A stretch of 64,000 nt of DNA, from positions 62,001 through 126,000 of the forward strand of contig NZ_RYYR01000007.1 in the NCBI RefSeq assembly GCF_003977595.1, read 5' to 3'. The DNA comes from Lysinibacillus antri. Lineage in GTDB: Bacteria; Bacillota; Bacilli; Bacillales_A; Planococcaceae. A program made the position numbers and the translations under genes. The notes beneath the pieces were generated by a model. The model saw only the letters and a program-made list of their open reading frames with translations. It was not told the origin of the DNA and ran no database searches. Below are positions 26,494-36,021 of the stretch, in pieces (the stretch's first letter is position 1; each line of letters begins with the position of its first letter).

Positions 26494-27000
26494 TCAAGTG
26501 GGTACTTCATTTTTTAGGATGAGTCTTTGATTTGTGCCAAATTTTTGCAACATTGACGCGCTGACATATTGCGTACAAAAAGATGAATAATTAAAAGGAA
26601 GTACTAACTCTCGACCATCTTTTAATGTGACTTCAGTGCTATCTTTCAAGCGACGGATGTTAATAATGGCATGTAGTCCTACCCATACATTATTAGATGA
26701 TGTTGGAGAAAGCAGTGGGAAGAACACACAGGGCATCCCATAATCATGAGATATAATAATGGGAATTTTATGTTTTTCATTGCCGAAAAAGCGTTTTGAT
26801 AAGAAGCGGGCAGTCCTATAACTAGTACCCATTAAGATACAGGATTTACGGATAATATAAATTGGCTTTCTTGCAACGATAATAATTCCACTTTTGTCAT
26901 AAACACGCGAATAGATCCCGTCCTCATGAATAATAGGCTCAATCAGATAAGTGTTAAATGAAATGTGATAAGAATCGACAATGTTTGGTTTTTTCGACAT
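26494..27000 (-). CDS. comK: Competence transcription factor ComK
   Basis: 168-aa protein with the ComK-specific run KPIYIIRKSCILMGTSYRTA (compare KPLQIVDRSCRFFGSSYAGR in B. subtilis), followed by PIIISHDYGMPCVFFPLLSP and WVGLHAI. ComK is the master activator of DNA-uptake genes, binding paired AT boxes. About 25 residues shorter than the B. subtilis protein, mostly at the C-terminus, the part that in B. subtilis affects MecA/ClpC turnover. AAAAGGGGGA lies before the ATG. Own promoter, shared divergent region with the IDEAL-domain gene. Confidence 0.85.
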   Translation of the reverse strand: MSKKPNIVDSYHISFNTYLIEPIIHEDGIYSRVYDKSGIIIVARKPIYIIRKSCILMGTSYRTARFLSKRFFGNEKHKIPIIISHDYGMPCVFFPLLSPTSSNNVWVGLHAIINIRRLKDSTEVTLKDGRELVLPFNYSSFCTQYVSASMLQKFGTNQRLILKNEVPT

Positions 27001-27031
27001 TTATATCCCCCTTTTCACTTAATTTAATGAC

Positions 27032-27060
27032 ATAATAATATGATTTTCGAGTAAATTCAA
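27032..27060 (-). promoter_or_regulatory. comK promoter
   Basis: On the minus strand TTGAAT (27060-27055), 17-bp spacer, TATTAT (27037-27032), about 30 bp before the comK ATG. Upstream DNA is very AT-rich; strict AAAA-N5-TTTT ComK boxes were looked for and not found, only degenerate ones. Confidence 0.55.
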
Positions 27061-27221
27061 GACAGTTTTTAGAAAATTTAGTAAATTTAAATTTTCGTAT
27101 TCAATTTTATAATCAAATGTTAAATATGGAAACTAATTATTGGATAAAAAGATGAAAATCTGATAATCGAAAACCATTCAAAGACTAAGAAAGAAAAAAT
27201 ATATCTATTTTTCAGAAAATA

Positions 27222-27250
27222 TTGCAAATTGATTTTTAATTTTTTATAAT
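27222..27250 (+). promoter_or_regulatory. Promoter of the IDEAL-domain gene
   Basis: TTGCAA 27222-27227, 17-bp spacer, perfect TATAAT 27245-27250. Confidence 0.65.
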
Positions 27251-27277
27251 AGAAAAAAGGGAATCGGGGTGATATCG

Positions 27278-27544
27278 ATGGATAAATATTATTCATACAC
27301 AGATTTTCTTAAGGCAGTTGGACACTATCAACATGCAAATGAATCTGAGAAGTTGTTGAATGACATTTATTTGGACTTGTTTTTAAACCGTATGCAAAGG
27401 TTGCAAAGAATTGAACAGCTGAGAGAGCTCATCGATAAAGCATTAGATGAACGAAATAAAGAAGCATTTTACGCCTTCACAAAAGAATTAAGTGAATTAC
27501 AAGAAACACAAGAAATGGAAGATGCGCAAGAAACGGTAAACTAA
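27278..27544 (+). CDS. Small IDEAL-domain protein
   Basis: 88-aa helical protein; the C-terminal half LRELIDKALDERNKEAFYAF fits the IDEAL domain found in several Bacillus proteins (YpiB, YozD types). No membrane segment. ATG 27278 is chosen over the GTG at 27269 because GGGGTGAT is at the right distance. Role unknown; the placement opposite comK hints at, but does not prove, a competence or growth-phase link. Confidence 0.7.
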   Translation: MDKYYSYTDFLKAVGHYQHANESEKLLNDIYLDLFLNRMQRLQRIEQLRELIDKALDERNKEAFYAFTKELSELQETQEMEDAQETVN

Positions 27545-27559
27545 TATGAAAAAATATTT

Positions 27560-27637
27560 AAAGTCGCCTGTTTAAAACAGTACCATGAAGTGTAAAGACT
27601 AACTTTACAATGGTATTGTTTATAATAGGCGACTTTT
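27560..27637 (+). terminator. Long three-part hairpin between IDEAL gene and uvrB
   Basis: A 78-nt near-symmetrical inverted repeat: outer stem AAAGTCGCCT/AGGCGACTTT (27560-27569 with 27627-27636), middle stem about 11 bp around ACAGTACCAT, inner stem TGTAAAG/CTTTACA with a 5-nt loop. Ends in TTTT. Acts at least as a terminator; much longer than normal, so another origin is possible. Confidence 0.65.
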
Positions 27638-27678
27638 CGGCATTTAAGCACCAAACAAAAAATTACTTTCAATATTTT

Positions 27679-27692
27679 AGAATGTATGTTCG
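27679..27692. promoter_or_regulatory. LexA (DinR) box of uvrBA
   Basis: AGAATGTATGTTCG matches the Bacillus SOS consensus CGAAC-R-N-R-YGTTCG at 12 of 14 positions, just upstream of a TGCTAAAAT extended -10 (27710-27718). uvrBA is in the SOS regulon of B. subtilis. Confidence 0.65.
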
Positions 27693-27753
27693 ATTTTTAG
27701 AGTCAGTTATGCTAAAATTAATAGACAAGAATTGGTTGAAAGGACGAACGATA

Positions 27754-29736
27754 ATGACCAAAACTTTTGATTTGCAATCCGCTTATAAACCGAGTGGAGA
27801 TCAACCAACTGCCATCGCTGAGCTTGTAAAAGGTGTAAATGAAGGCAAGCGTCATCAAACCTTACTCGGCGCCACTGGAACAGGAAAAACGTTTACCATT
27901 TCCAATGTGATACAAGAAGTAAATAAACCGACATTAGTTATTGCACATAATAAAACATTAGCTGGACAACTCTACAGCGAATTTAAACAATTTTTCCCCA
28001 ACAATGCAGTAGAGTATTTTGTCAGCTACTATGATTATTTTCAACCGGAAGCTTATATTCCTCAAACCGATACGTACATCGAAAAGGATTCGAGCATTAA
28101 TGATGAAATCGATAAACTGCGCCACTCTGCAACATCCGCATTATTCGAACGAAATGATGTCATTATCATTGCTTCGGTTTCGTGTATTTATGGTTTAGGA
28201 AATCCGGAAGAATATCGTGAAATGGTTGTGTCTGTTCGTACAGGAATGGAAATTGAACGCAATCAATTATTACGAAAATTAGTAGACATTCAATATGAAC
28301 GAAACGATGTCAATTTTACACGGGGGACATTCCGAGTTCGTGGTGATGTTGTGGAAATTTTCCCAGCATCTCGAGATGAACATTGTATTCGAGTGGAGTT
28401 CTTTGGAGATGAAATCGATCGCATTCGGGAAGTCGATGCATTAACGGGTGAAATTTTAGGCGACCGTGATCATGTAGCGATTTTCCCAGCATCCCACTTC
28501 GTTACACGAGAAGAAAAAATGGTAAAAGCCATTGAAAATATTGAAGTCGAGCTTGAGCATCAACTGGAAAAATACCGCTCTGAAGATAAATTACTTGAGG
28601 CACAGCGATTAGAACAACGCACGAATTATGATTTAGAAATGATGCGTGAAATGGGCTTTTGTTCAGGGATCGAAAACTATTCACGCCACTTAACATTAAG
28701 AGAAGCAGGAGCGACACCGTATACGTTACTCGATTATTTCCCGGAAGATTTTTTATTAGTCATTGATGAAAGTCATGTGACATTGCCGCAAGTACGAGGG
28801 ATGTACAATGGGGACCAAGCACGAAAAAATGTGTTAGTAGACCATGGATTCCGGTTACCTTCTGCGCTTGATAATCGACCGTTGAAGTTTGATGAGTTTG
28901 AACAACATATTCATCAAGCCATTTATGTATCTGCCACACCAGGGCCATATGAAATTGAACACACACCGGATATGGTAGAGCAAATCATTCGTCCAACAGG
29001 GTTGCTTGATCCGACGATTGATGTTCGTCCAATTGAAGGGCAGATTGATGATTTAATAGATGAAATTAATGAACGTACGCGCAGACAGGAACGTGTTCTG
29101 GTCACAACTTTAACGAAAAAAATGTCCGAAGATTTGACGGATTATTTTAAACAAATGGGTATAAAAGTCGAATATCTTCATTCGGAAATTAAAACATTAG
29201 AACGAATTGAAATACTACGTGAGCTTCGAAAGGGTACATATGACGTACTAGTTGGTATTAATTTACTGCGTGAAGGATTAGATATACCCGAAGTATCCCT
29301 TGTGGCCATTTTAGATGCAGACAAGGAAGGCTTTTTACGTTCAGAACGATCCCTTATTCAAACGATTGGACGAGCAGCTCGTAACGCAAATGGCCATGTA
29401 ATTATGTATGCAGATCGTATGACCGATTCCATGAAAAAAGCCATTGATGAAACAAAGCGTCGTCGCTCAATTCAAGAAGCCTACAATAAAGAACATGGTA
29501 TTACACCACAAACAATTCAGAAAAAAATTCCGGATTTAATTCGAGCTACCCAAGTTGCAGAAGAGGAAGAAACATATGTTACAAAAGTGACGAAAGGCAA
29601 AAAACTAACAAAGTCCGAACTCGAAAAGTTAATTGCATCGCTTGAAGTAGAAATGAAAGAAGCAGCCAAAGCACTTGATTTTGAACGTGCAGCGGAATTA
29701 AGGGATACAATATTTGAACTGAAGGTAGAAGGGTGA
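27754..29736 (+). CDS. uvrB: Excinuclease ABC subunit B
   Basis: 660-aa damage-verification helicase of nucleotide excision repair. Walker [16 protein letters not shown], the beta-hairpin region [19 protein letters not shown], helicase motifs including [15 protein letters not shown] and QTIGRAARN, and the C-terminal UVR domain [19 protein letters not shown] that binds UvrC. Start ATG 27754 with AAAGGA 9 nt before; an open frame from 27610 runs through the hairpin and SOS box and is rejected. Followed 7 bp later by uvrA. Confidence 0.96.
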   Translation: MTKTFDLQSAYKPSGDQPTAIAELVKGVNEGKRHQTLLGATGTGKTFTISNVIQEVNKPTLVIAHNKTLAGQLYSEFKQFFPNNAVEYFVSYYDYFQPEAYIPQTDTYIEKDSSINDEIDKLRHSATSALFERNDVIIIASVSCIYGLGNPEEYREMVVSVRTGMEIERNQLLRKLVDIQYERNDVNFTRGTFRVRGDVVEIFPASRDEHCIRVEFFGDEIDRIREVDALTGEILGDRDHVAIFPASHFVTREEKMVKAIENIEVELEHQLEKYRSEDKLLEAQRLEQRTNYDLEMMREMGFCSGIENYSRHLTLREAGATPYTLLDYFPEDFLLVIDESHVTLPQVRGMYNGDQARKNVLVDHGFRLPSALDNRPLKFDEFEQHIHQAIYVSATPGPYEIEHTPDMVEQIIRPTGLLDPTIDVRPIEGQIDDLIDEINERTRRQERVLVTTLTKKMSEDLTDYFKQMGIKVEYLHSEIKTLERIEILRELRKGTYDVLVGINLLREGLDIPEVSLVAILDADKEGFLRSERSLIQTIGRAARNANGHVIMYADRMTDSMKKAIDETKRRRSIQEAYNKEHGITPQTIQKKIPDLIRATQVAEEEETYVTKVTKGKKLTKSELEKLIASLEVEMKEAAKALDFERAAELRDTIFELKVEG

Positions 29737-29743
29737 CCTAACA

Positions 29744-32614
29744 TTGAAAAATACAGAAATCGTTGTGCAAGGAGCACGTTCGAATAATTTGAAAAATATT
29801 CATGTAACTATTCCGAGGGACAAGCTAGTCGTTTTAACTGGCTTGTCGGGCTCGGGGAAATCGTCTTTAGCCTTTGACACCATTTATGCAGAAGGTCAGC
29901 GCCGCTATGTGGAGTCATTGTCTGCCTATGCACGCCAATTTTTAGGACAGATGGATAAGCCGGATGTGGATTCCATCGATGGATTATCACCGGCTATTGC
30001 GATTGATCAGAAAACAACAAGTCGAAACCCACGTTCAACGGTAGGGACCGTAACAGAAATCTATGATTATTTTCGTTTATTGTTTGCGCGTATTGGAAAA
30101 CCGATTTGTCCAAATCACGGCATTGAAATCACATCTCAAACCATTGAACAAATGGTGGACCGGTTGTTAGAATATCCAGAGCGAACAAAAATGCAATTGC
30201 TTGCCCCAATCGTTTCAGGTCGAAAAGGTAGCCACGTTAAGCTATTTGAAGATTTGAAAAAGCAGGGGTTTGTTCGAGTACGGATTGATGGTGAAATGCG
30301 AGATTTAGATGATTCCATAGAGCTCGATAAAAATAAAAAACATAATATTGAAGTTGTTATAGACCGTGTCGTTCTAAAAGAGGGGATATCAGCGCGGCTT
30401 TATGACTCCCTCGAAACAGCTTGTCGACTTGCTGATGGTAAAGTGTTAGTCGATGTCATGGAGCATGAAGAACTATTATTTAGTGAACATCATGCTTGTC
30501 CGTTATGCGGATTTTCAATTGATGAGTTAGAACCGCGAATGTTTTCGTTTAACAGTCCGTTTGGTGCCTGTCCTTCATGTGATGGACTTGGAACGAAACA
30601 GGAAATTGATTTGGATTTATTAATTCCAGATTGGGATCGAACGCTAGAGGAGCATGCCATTGCAGCTTGGGAGCCAACGAGTTCGCAATATTATCCACAG
30701 TTATTAAAAGCCGTTTGTGATCATTACGATATTCCAATGAACGTTCCTGTATCACAACTTCCAAAAGAACAAATGGATAAAATTTTATACGGTTCAGGAA
30801 AAGATTTAGTTCATTTCCATTATGAAAGTGATTACGGCAGCGTTCATGATAAAGATATTGAATTTGAAGGGGTTGTTCGGAATATTGAACGCCGATTCCG
30901 TGAGTCATCATCTGAATGGGTCCGTGAACAAATGGAAAAATATATGGCGGAACAGTCATGCCCTTCATGTAAAGGATATCGTTTAAAGCCAGAAACCCTT
31001 GCAGTTAAAGTACAGGGATTACACATTGCAGAGGCCACACAGCATTCAATCGCTGAAATGTTTGAATTTTTCTCGAACTTAACACTTACAGAAAAAGAAA
31101 TGCAAATTGCGCGATTAATTATTCGTGAAATTACGGAACGTCTAAGCTTCTTAATTAATGTGGGATTAGATTATTTAACTCTTTCTCGATCAGCAGGTAC
31201 TTTGTCTGGTGGGGAAGCGCAACGTATTCGCCTTGCCACTCAAATTGGTTCGCGCTTAACAGGGGTCCTCTATATTTTGGACGAGCCTTCCATTGGGTTA
31301 CATCAACGAGATAACGATCGATTAATTGCCACGCTGAAAAATATGCGTGATTTAGGAAATACATTAATCGTTGTCGAACATGATGAAGATACGATGATGG
31401 CAGCAGATTATTTAATTGATGTAGGTCCTGGAGCGGGTGTTCATGGTGGAGAGATTGTCGCTGCTGGTACACCTGAAGAAGTGATGAACAATGAGGCATC
31501 TATAACAGGTAAGTATTTAAGTGGGAAGAAGTTTATTCCACTTCCAACAGAAAGACGTCAACCGGATGGCAGAAAGTTAACCATTAAAGGGGCTTCTGAA
31601 AATAACTTAAAAAATGTAAAGGTGGATATCCCGCTTGGTCAATTTATTGCCGTGACAGGTGTTTCTGGATCTGGGAAGTCAACTTTAATAAATGAAATTT
31701 TATACAAAACCCTTGCGAACAAGTTAAATCGAGCACGAATTCGCCCTGGTGCTCATAAAGAAATTACGGGAATCGAGCATTTAGATAAAGTGATTGATAT
31801 TGATCAGTCGCCAATTGGTCGTACACCTCGTTCAAACCCAGCTACTTATACAGGGGTGTTTGATGATATTCGTGATTTGTTTGCTTCAACGAATGAAGCG
31901 AAAGTGCGTGGATACAAAAAGGGTCGCTTTAGCTTTAACGTAAAAGGTGGCCGTTGTGAAGCATGTTCTGGAGATGGCATCATTCGAATTGAAATGCACT
32001 TTTTACCGGATGTGTATGTGCCTTGTGAAGTATGTCACGGGAAACGTTATAACCGTGAAACGCTAGAAGTACGTTATAAAGACAAAAATATTGCGGAACT
32101 ATTGGATATGACGATAGAAGATGCCGTTGTGTTTTTTGAAAATGTACCGAAAATTCAACGAAAGCTTCAAACCATTGTAGACGTTGGACTGGGGTATATG
32201 AAACTCGGTCAACCAGCAACAACTTTATCTGGTGGGGAAGCACAAAGGGTAAAGTTGGCATCTGAGTTACATCGACGTTCCACAGGAAAATCATTCTACA
32301 TTTTAGATGAGCCAACAACCGGTCTGCATGCAGAAGATATTGCCCGACTATTGAAAGTGCTACAACGACTTGTGGAAAATGGAGATACCGTGTTAGTGAT
32401 TGAACATAATTTAGATGTTATCAAAACGGCTGACTATGTTATTGATTTAGGTCCAGAAGGTGGCGATAAAGGGGGAACCATTGTTGCGACAGGTACGCCT
32501 GAAGATATCGCTGCGGCCAACGAAGTTTCTCATACGGGACGCTATTTAAAACCGATTTTAGAGCGGGATCGAAAACGGATGCAAGAACTACTTGCTGAGG
32601 CTTCAAATAAATAA
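29744..32614 (+). CDS. uvrA: Excinuclease ABC subunit A
   Basis: 956-aa DNA damage sensor with two ABC ATPase halves. Walker [21 protein letters not shown] (N-half) and [15 protein letters not shown] (C-half); ABC signatures [16 protein letters not shown] and [16 protein letters not shown]; zinc modules CPLCGFS...CPSCDG and CEACSGDG...CEVCHG. TTG start at 29744 after AAGGGTGA. Cotranscribed with uvrB. Confidence 0.97.
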   Translation: MKNTEIVVQGARSNNLKNIHVTIPRDKLVVLTGLSGSGKSSLAFDTIYAEGQRRYVESLSAYARQFLGQMDKPDVDSIDGLSPAIAIDQKTTSRNPRSTVGTVTEIYDYFRLLFARIGKPICPNHGIEITSQTIEQMVDRLLEYPERTKMQLLAPIVSGRKGSHVKLFEDLKKQGFVRVRIDGEMRDLDDSIELDKNKKHNIEVVIDRVVLKEGISARLYDSLETACRLADGKVLVDVMEHEELLFSEHHACPLCGFSIDELEPRMFSFNSPFGACPSCDGLGTKQEIDLDLLIPDWDRTLEEHAIAAWEPTSSQYYPQLLKAVCDHYDIPMNVPVSQLPKEQMDKILYGSGKDLVHFHYESDYGSVHDKDIEFEGVVRNIERRFRESSSEWVREQMEKYMAEQSCPSCKGYRLKPETLAVKVQGLHIAEATQHSIAEMFEFFSNLTLTEKEMQIARLIIREITERLSFLINVGLDYLTLSRSAGTLSGGEAQRIRLATQIGSRLTGVLYILDEPSIGLHQRDNDRLIATLKNMRDLGNTLIVVEHDEDTMMAADYLIDVGPGAGVHGGEIVAAGTPEEVMNNEASITGKYLSGKKFIPLPTERRQPDGRKLTIKGASENNLKNVKVDIPLGQFIAVTGVSGSGKSTLINEILYKTLANKLNRARIRPGAHKEITGIEHLDKVIDIDQSPIGRTPRSNPATYTGVFDDIRDLFASTNEAKVRGYKKGRFSFNVKGGRCEACSGDGIIRIEMHFLPDVYVPCEVCHGKRYNRETLEVRYKDKNIAELLDMTIEDAVVFFENVPKIQRKLQTIVDVGLGYMKLGQPATTLSGGEAQRVKLASELHRRSTGKSFYILDEPTTGLHAEDIARLLKVLQRLVENGDTVLVIEHNLDVIKTADYVIDLGPEGGDKGGTIVATGTPEDIAAANEVSHTGRYLKPILERDRKRMQELLAEASNK

Positions 32615-32673
32615 TAGGATTTCGAGTTTTCAATGTAAAAGAAATTTATAAAAACAGAACATGAAACTTTTTA

Positions 32674-32721
32674 CCTCCCTCAGGCGTATTAAAGATATAC
32701 AATTTCGAGGGAGGCTTTTTT
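32674..32721 (+). terminator. uvrBA terminator that overlaps the next gene's ribosome site
   Basis: CCTCCCTC (32674-32681) pairs with GAGGGAGG (32707-32714) across a 25-nt loop, then C and six T. The right arm is also the only Shine-Dalgarno candidate for the gene starting at 32726. Confidence 0.75.
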
Positions 32722-32725
32722 ATCA

Positions 32726-33934
32726 ATGGAAAATGAACGTAAACGCATTTTACACTTAGTGGAGAATGGAACCATTACGGCTGAAGAAGCAATTGTTTTA
32801 CTAGAGGCGTTAACAAAAGAAAATGGTTCCGATAAGACTCAACCGAAACCAACTGCTGTACCTGTACCAACAAATGAACCAAACAACCAATCGACATTTG
32901 AAGAAACCAATACAAAGGACCACTCATCAAAAACTGGTTTTGAAGATTTGTTTGGAAAATCTTTCAACAATAAAGAAGCCAATAAAAAAATGGATGAGTT
33001 TATGAATGATTTAAAAGAAGATATCTCGCAATTTAGTACGCGTGTGATGGGCTTAATGAATACAACGTTCTCAAAATTAAAAGATTTTGATTTAGATTTC
33101 CCGTTTGGTGAAAAGGTGCAATTTACAAGAGCCTACGCTTATGATGCGGAACAAATAAAGGGCATTGAATTAGATATTCCAAATGGTAAGTTAGAACTAG
33201 TAAAGGCAGAAGATAACCAATTACTAGTGGATGTACAAGTAAAAACCGCGCTGCATGACCATGATGAAGAAAAAACGAAAGCGGAATTTGATGAGCAATT
33301 TATTCATCTATTTGATGGCAAGTTAAGCATCACGGTTCCATCCAAAATGTCCCAAGTTACCGTTCGACTCGCCTTACCTGAAAAACAATATGATGTTGTT
33401 CTTTTACGTCTTTTAAATGGCGCGGTAACCATCCATGACCTCGATACAAAGCTATTAAAAGTGAAGACGTATAATGGTGCCATTAAAATTGACCAAACGA
33501 CATTTACGCATGCAGATGTTGAAACGGGCAACGGTGCCATTGAACTGCGAAATGTAAAAGGGGAAGCTTTAGAAGCTGAAACAGTCAATGGTCGTATTTA
33601 TATTGATGGTGATTTAGAGGAAGCAGAAGCAGAATCGGTCAACGGTGCAGTGGTTGTGACGACACATGCAGCAAATGCTCGGAAAATTAAAGCGCAAACA
33701 GTTGCCGGTGCTGTAGAAATCTATGTACCAAAATCATTAGCGCTCGCTGGACAGGTGACAACAAACTTTGGCAAAGCGGATGTTGGGTTAGCCGATGTGG
33801 TTACACGCTCCGAGGAAGATCAGTTTCTTTTAAAAACGTTACATTTCGATAAAATTATTGAAAATGCCCATATTTTAAAATTAATCGGAGAATCTCGTAC
33901 AGGAACAATTATTGTTCGTTATATTGCTGAATAA
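32726..33934 (+). CDS. YvlB-like DUF4097 beta-repeat protein
   Basis: 402-aa cytosolic-looking protein. N-terminal SHOCT-like helix pair RKRILHLVENGTITAEEAIV, then a Pro/Thr linker, and a C-terminal DUF4097 beta-solenoid (about residues 135-400) with repeated turns such as NGAIKIDQTTF, NGAIELRNVKG, NGRIYIDGDLE, NGAVVVTTHA. Related to B. subtilis YvlB and the LiaX-type envelope-stress proteins; in B. subtilis yvlB is also near uvrBA. No signal peptide. Its ribosome site is in the right arm of the preceding terminator. Confidence 0.8.
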   Translation: MENERKRILHLVENGTITAEEAIVLLEALTKENGSDKTQPKPTAVPVPTNEPNNQSTFEETNTKDHSSKTGFEDLFGKSFNNKEANKKMDEFMNDLKEDISQFSTRVMGLMNTTFSKLKDFDLDFPFGEKVQFTRAYAYDAEQIKGIELDIPNGKLELVKAEDNQLLVDVQVKTALHDHDEEKTKAEFDEQFIHLFDGKLSITVPSKMSQVTVRLALPEKQYDVVLLRLLNGAVTIHDLDTKLLKVKTYNGAIKIDQTTFTHADVETGNGAIELRNVKGEALEAETVNGRIYIDGDLEEAEAESVNGAVVVTTHAANARKIKAQTVAGAVEIYVPKSLALAGQVTTNFGKADVGLADVVTRSEEDQFLLKTLHFDKIIENAHILKLIGESRTGTIIVRYIAE

Positions 33935-33944
33935 TCTAATAATG

Positions 33945-33980
33945 GAGCGAATCGCTATATAATGCGGTTCGTTCTTTTTT
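33945..33980 (+). terminator. Terminator after the YvlB-like gene
   Basis: Eleven-bp stem (33945-33955 with 33964-33974) followed by six T. Confidence 0.85.
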
Positions 33981-33995
33981 GCTTTTCTTGATTGT

Positions 33996-34160
33996 CTAGC
34001 TACAGCGGCTAGCTGCTCGAAAACTTCAACTTCTTCCTACGCATGCAAGCATGCTTGTCAGAAGTCTCCGCCGTACATGGATGTACAAGTGTCGGCAATG
34101 CCACACGATGTGGCGCTTTTGACGACCAGTTTTTTTCGCAGCTGGGCGAGCCGCTTTCGC
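33996..34160. repeat. Structured intergenic element with four hairpins
   Basis: GC-richer block in an AT-rich gap of 480 bp. Hairpins: CTAGC/GCTAG (33996-34012); ACTTCT/AGAAGT (34029-34065) enclosing GCATGC-AA-GCATGC (34041-34054); GTACAT/ATGTAC (34073-34086); GCCACA/TGTGGC (34100-34114). Ends can close: AGCTGC 34011-34016 with GCAGCT 34138-34143, and GCTCG 34015-34019 with CGAGC 34147-34151. I associate such blocks with dispersed intergenic repeats of Bacillaceae/Planococcaceae; this is from memory. Confidence 0.55.
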
Positions 34161-34358
34161 TTTTCTGTAAAAAATCATTCGACAAGTTGCAGGAGATTTT
34201 CTTATTTTATGGAATCTTTTTAAGGAGAATTGTTCCATTTTGTAGAAAGAATAAAAAACAATAGTTCAATCCTCATAAGTAAAAGGAAAAATTCTTTAAT
34301 GCAAGAAAGAACCGACATTACAATGAAACGAAAATGTAATAAAATCTGTATCAATGAA

Positions 34359-34367
34359 TGTTATAAT
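34359..34367 (+). promoter_or_regulatory. Extended -10 promoter element of ftsEX
   Basis: TGTTATAAT (TG-N-TATAAT) about 50 bp before ftsE; no good -35 at standard distance. The rest of 34161-34412 is AT-rich and holds no gene. Confidence 0.5.
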
Positions 34368-34415
34368 GGTAGGTGAGTGAAAAATCAATTCTTGTAGAAC
34401 TTAGGTGGTTTATTG

Positions 34416-35102
34416 ATGATTCAAATGAATAATGTCGTAAAGAAATATCCGAACGGTGTTGTTGCAGCGAACGGAATTACTGTTGATATAAAACCAGGCG
34501 AATTTGTATATGTAGTAGGTCCGAGCGGTGCCGGAAAATCTACTTTTATTAAATTGATGTACCGCGAAGAAAAACAGACTTCCGGAGATGTAATTATTGC
34601 AGGAACAAATCTTGCAACTCTTAAAAATAGACAAGTCCCACAATTTCGTCGTCAATTAGGCGTCGTTTTCCAAGATTTTAAACTATTACCTCGGTTAAAT
34701 GTATATGAAAATGTCGCATTTGCCCTAGAAGTAATTGAAGAGCATCCGAAAATGATTCGTAAACGCGTAATGGAAGTACTAGAATTAGTTGGATTGAAAC
34801 ATAAAGTCCGCATGTTTCCAAGTGAACTTTCAGGTGGAGAGCAACAACGTGTATCCATTGCACGCTCAATCGTGAACAGACCGAAAGTAGTGATTGCAGA
34901 CGAGCCTACCGGAAATCTTGATCCAGAAACGTCTTGGGAAATTATGAACATATTTGAAGAAATCAATACTCGTGGTACAACAATCGTCATGGCTACGCAC
35001 AACCGCGAAATTGTTAATACCATTCGTCGACGAGTAATTACCATTGAAGGTGGCATGATTGTGCGAGACGTATACGGAGGTGACTACGGTTATGAAGGGT
35101 AG
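34416..35102 (+). CDS. ftsE: Cell-division ABC ATPase FtsE
   Basis: 228-aa ATPase partner of FtsX; ATP cycling is transmitted to peptidoglycan hydrolases outside. Walker A VGPSGAGKSTFIKLMYREEK, Q-loop VVFQDFKLLP, signature LSGGEQQRVSIARS, Walker B VVIADEPTGNLDP. ATG 34416 is seven bases after AGGTGG (preferred over TTG 34413). The ftsX start lies inside its last codons. Confidence 0.95.
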   Translation: MIQMNNVVKKYPNGVVAANGITVDIKPGEFVYVVGPSGAGKSTFIKLMYREEKQTSGDVIIAGTNLATLKNRQVPQFRRQLGVVFQDFKLLPRLNVYENVAFALEVIEEHPKMIRKRVMEVLELVGLKHKVRMFPSELSGGEQQRVSIARSIVNRPKVVIADEPTGNLDPETSWEIMNIFEEINTRGTTIVMATHNREIVNTIRRRVITIEGGMIVRDVYGGDYGYEG

Positions 35103-35988
35103 AACATTCCAACGCCATTTCCGTGAAAGTTTAAAGTCGTTAGGGCGAAATGGATGGATGACCTTTGCTTCGATTAGTGCGGTTACCGTTACGTTATTAT
35201 TAGTTGGTGTCTTCACCATCATCATGATGAACTTAAACAAAGTAGCAGACGATATTGAAAATGATGTGGAAATTAAAGTACTAATTGATATTATTGAAGA
35301 TGCTGAACAGGCAAAATTAGTAGAAGAGAAGCTAATGGCCGATATTAAAAATTTAGCAGGTGTGGAAGAAGTCGTGTATTCCTCAAAAGAGCAGGAGCTA
35401 GATTATTTGGTTGAAGATTATGGCGAAGATTTGAGCCTATTTGAACAAAGTAATCCACTACGAAATGTTCTTTATGTAAAGGCAACTGAACCACAGCAAA
35501 CACCAAAAGTAGCAAAAAAAATTGAGAAACTTGAAAATACATATCAAGTTGTATATGGCGAAGGTAAAGTAGAGGAACTATTTAGCTTTCTTAATACAAG
35601 TCGAAATGTTGGTCTAGTTCTAATATTAGGTCTATTATTTACGGCAATTTTCTTAATATCAAACACAATTCGTATTACGATTATTGCTCGAAAAGATGAA
35701 ATTGAAATTATGAAATTGGTCGGGGCAACAAATTCATTTGTCCGCATACCATTTGTTTTAGAGGGAATGTGGTTAGGAATACTTGGTTCCATTATTCCGA
35801 TAACAGTGGTTTCAATCGTATATTACAATATATTCAAAGTAGTAAAACCAAGACTTCAAGGAGAATTAATCCAACTACTAGATGTTACGCCATTACTATA
35901 CCAAGTCAACGTGCTAGTATTAGCCCTTGGAATGTTCATTGGTATTTGGGGTAGTTTTATGTCTGTGAGAAGATTCCTTAAAATCTAA
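35092..35988 (+). CDS. ftsX: Cell-division permease-like FtsX
   Basis: 298-aa four-helix membrane protein: helix 1 FASISAVTVTLLLVGVFTII, a large extracellular loop (about 45-165, with SSKEQELDYLVEDYG), then three C-terminal helices (LILGLLFTAIFLISNTIRI and following). ATG 35092 after GGAGGTGAC, overlapping ftsE by 11 bases. Expected to regulate the M23 protein encoded next. Confidence 0.94.
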   Translation: MKGRTFQRHFRESLKSLGRNGWMTFASISAVTVTLLLVGVFTIIMMNLNKVADDIENDVEIKVLIDIIEDAEQAKLVEEKLMADIKNLAGVEEVVYSSKEQELDYLVEDYGEDLSLFEQSNPLRNVLYVKATEPQQTPKVAKKIEKLENTYQVVYGEGKVEELFSFLNTSRNVGLVLILGLLFTAIFLISNTIRITIIARKDEIEIMKLVGATNSFVRIPFVLEGMWLGILGSIIPITVVSIVYYNIFKVVKPRLQGELIQLLDVTPLLYQVNVLVLALGMFIGIWGSFMSVRRFLKI

Positions 35989-36021
35989 CAGTATTTTTAA
36001 CAAGTGGAAGGAGCTATTTGG

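Noticed and set aside
27001-27277. Strict ComK boxes (AAAA-N5-TTTT) in the comK promoter region
   Set aside because: Several A and T tracts exist but none with exact spacing; calling them would be over-reading AT-rich DNA.
27610-27753. N-terminal extension of UvrB
   Set aside because: The stretch overlaps a hairpin, the SOS box and a -10 element; a normal UvrB N-terminus and ribosome site occur at 27754.
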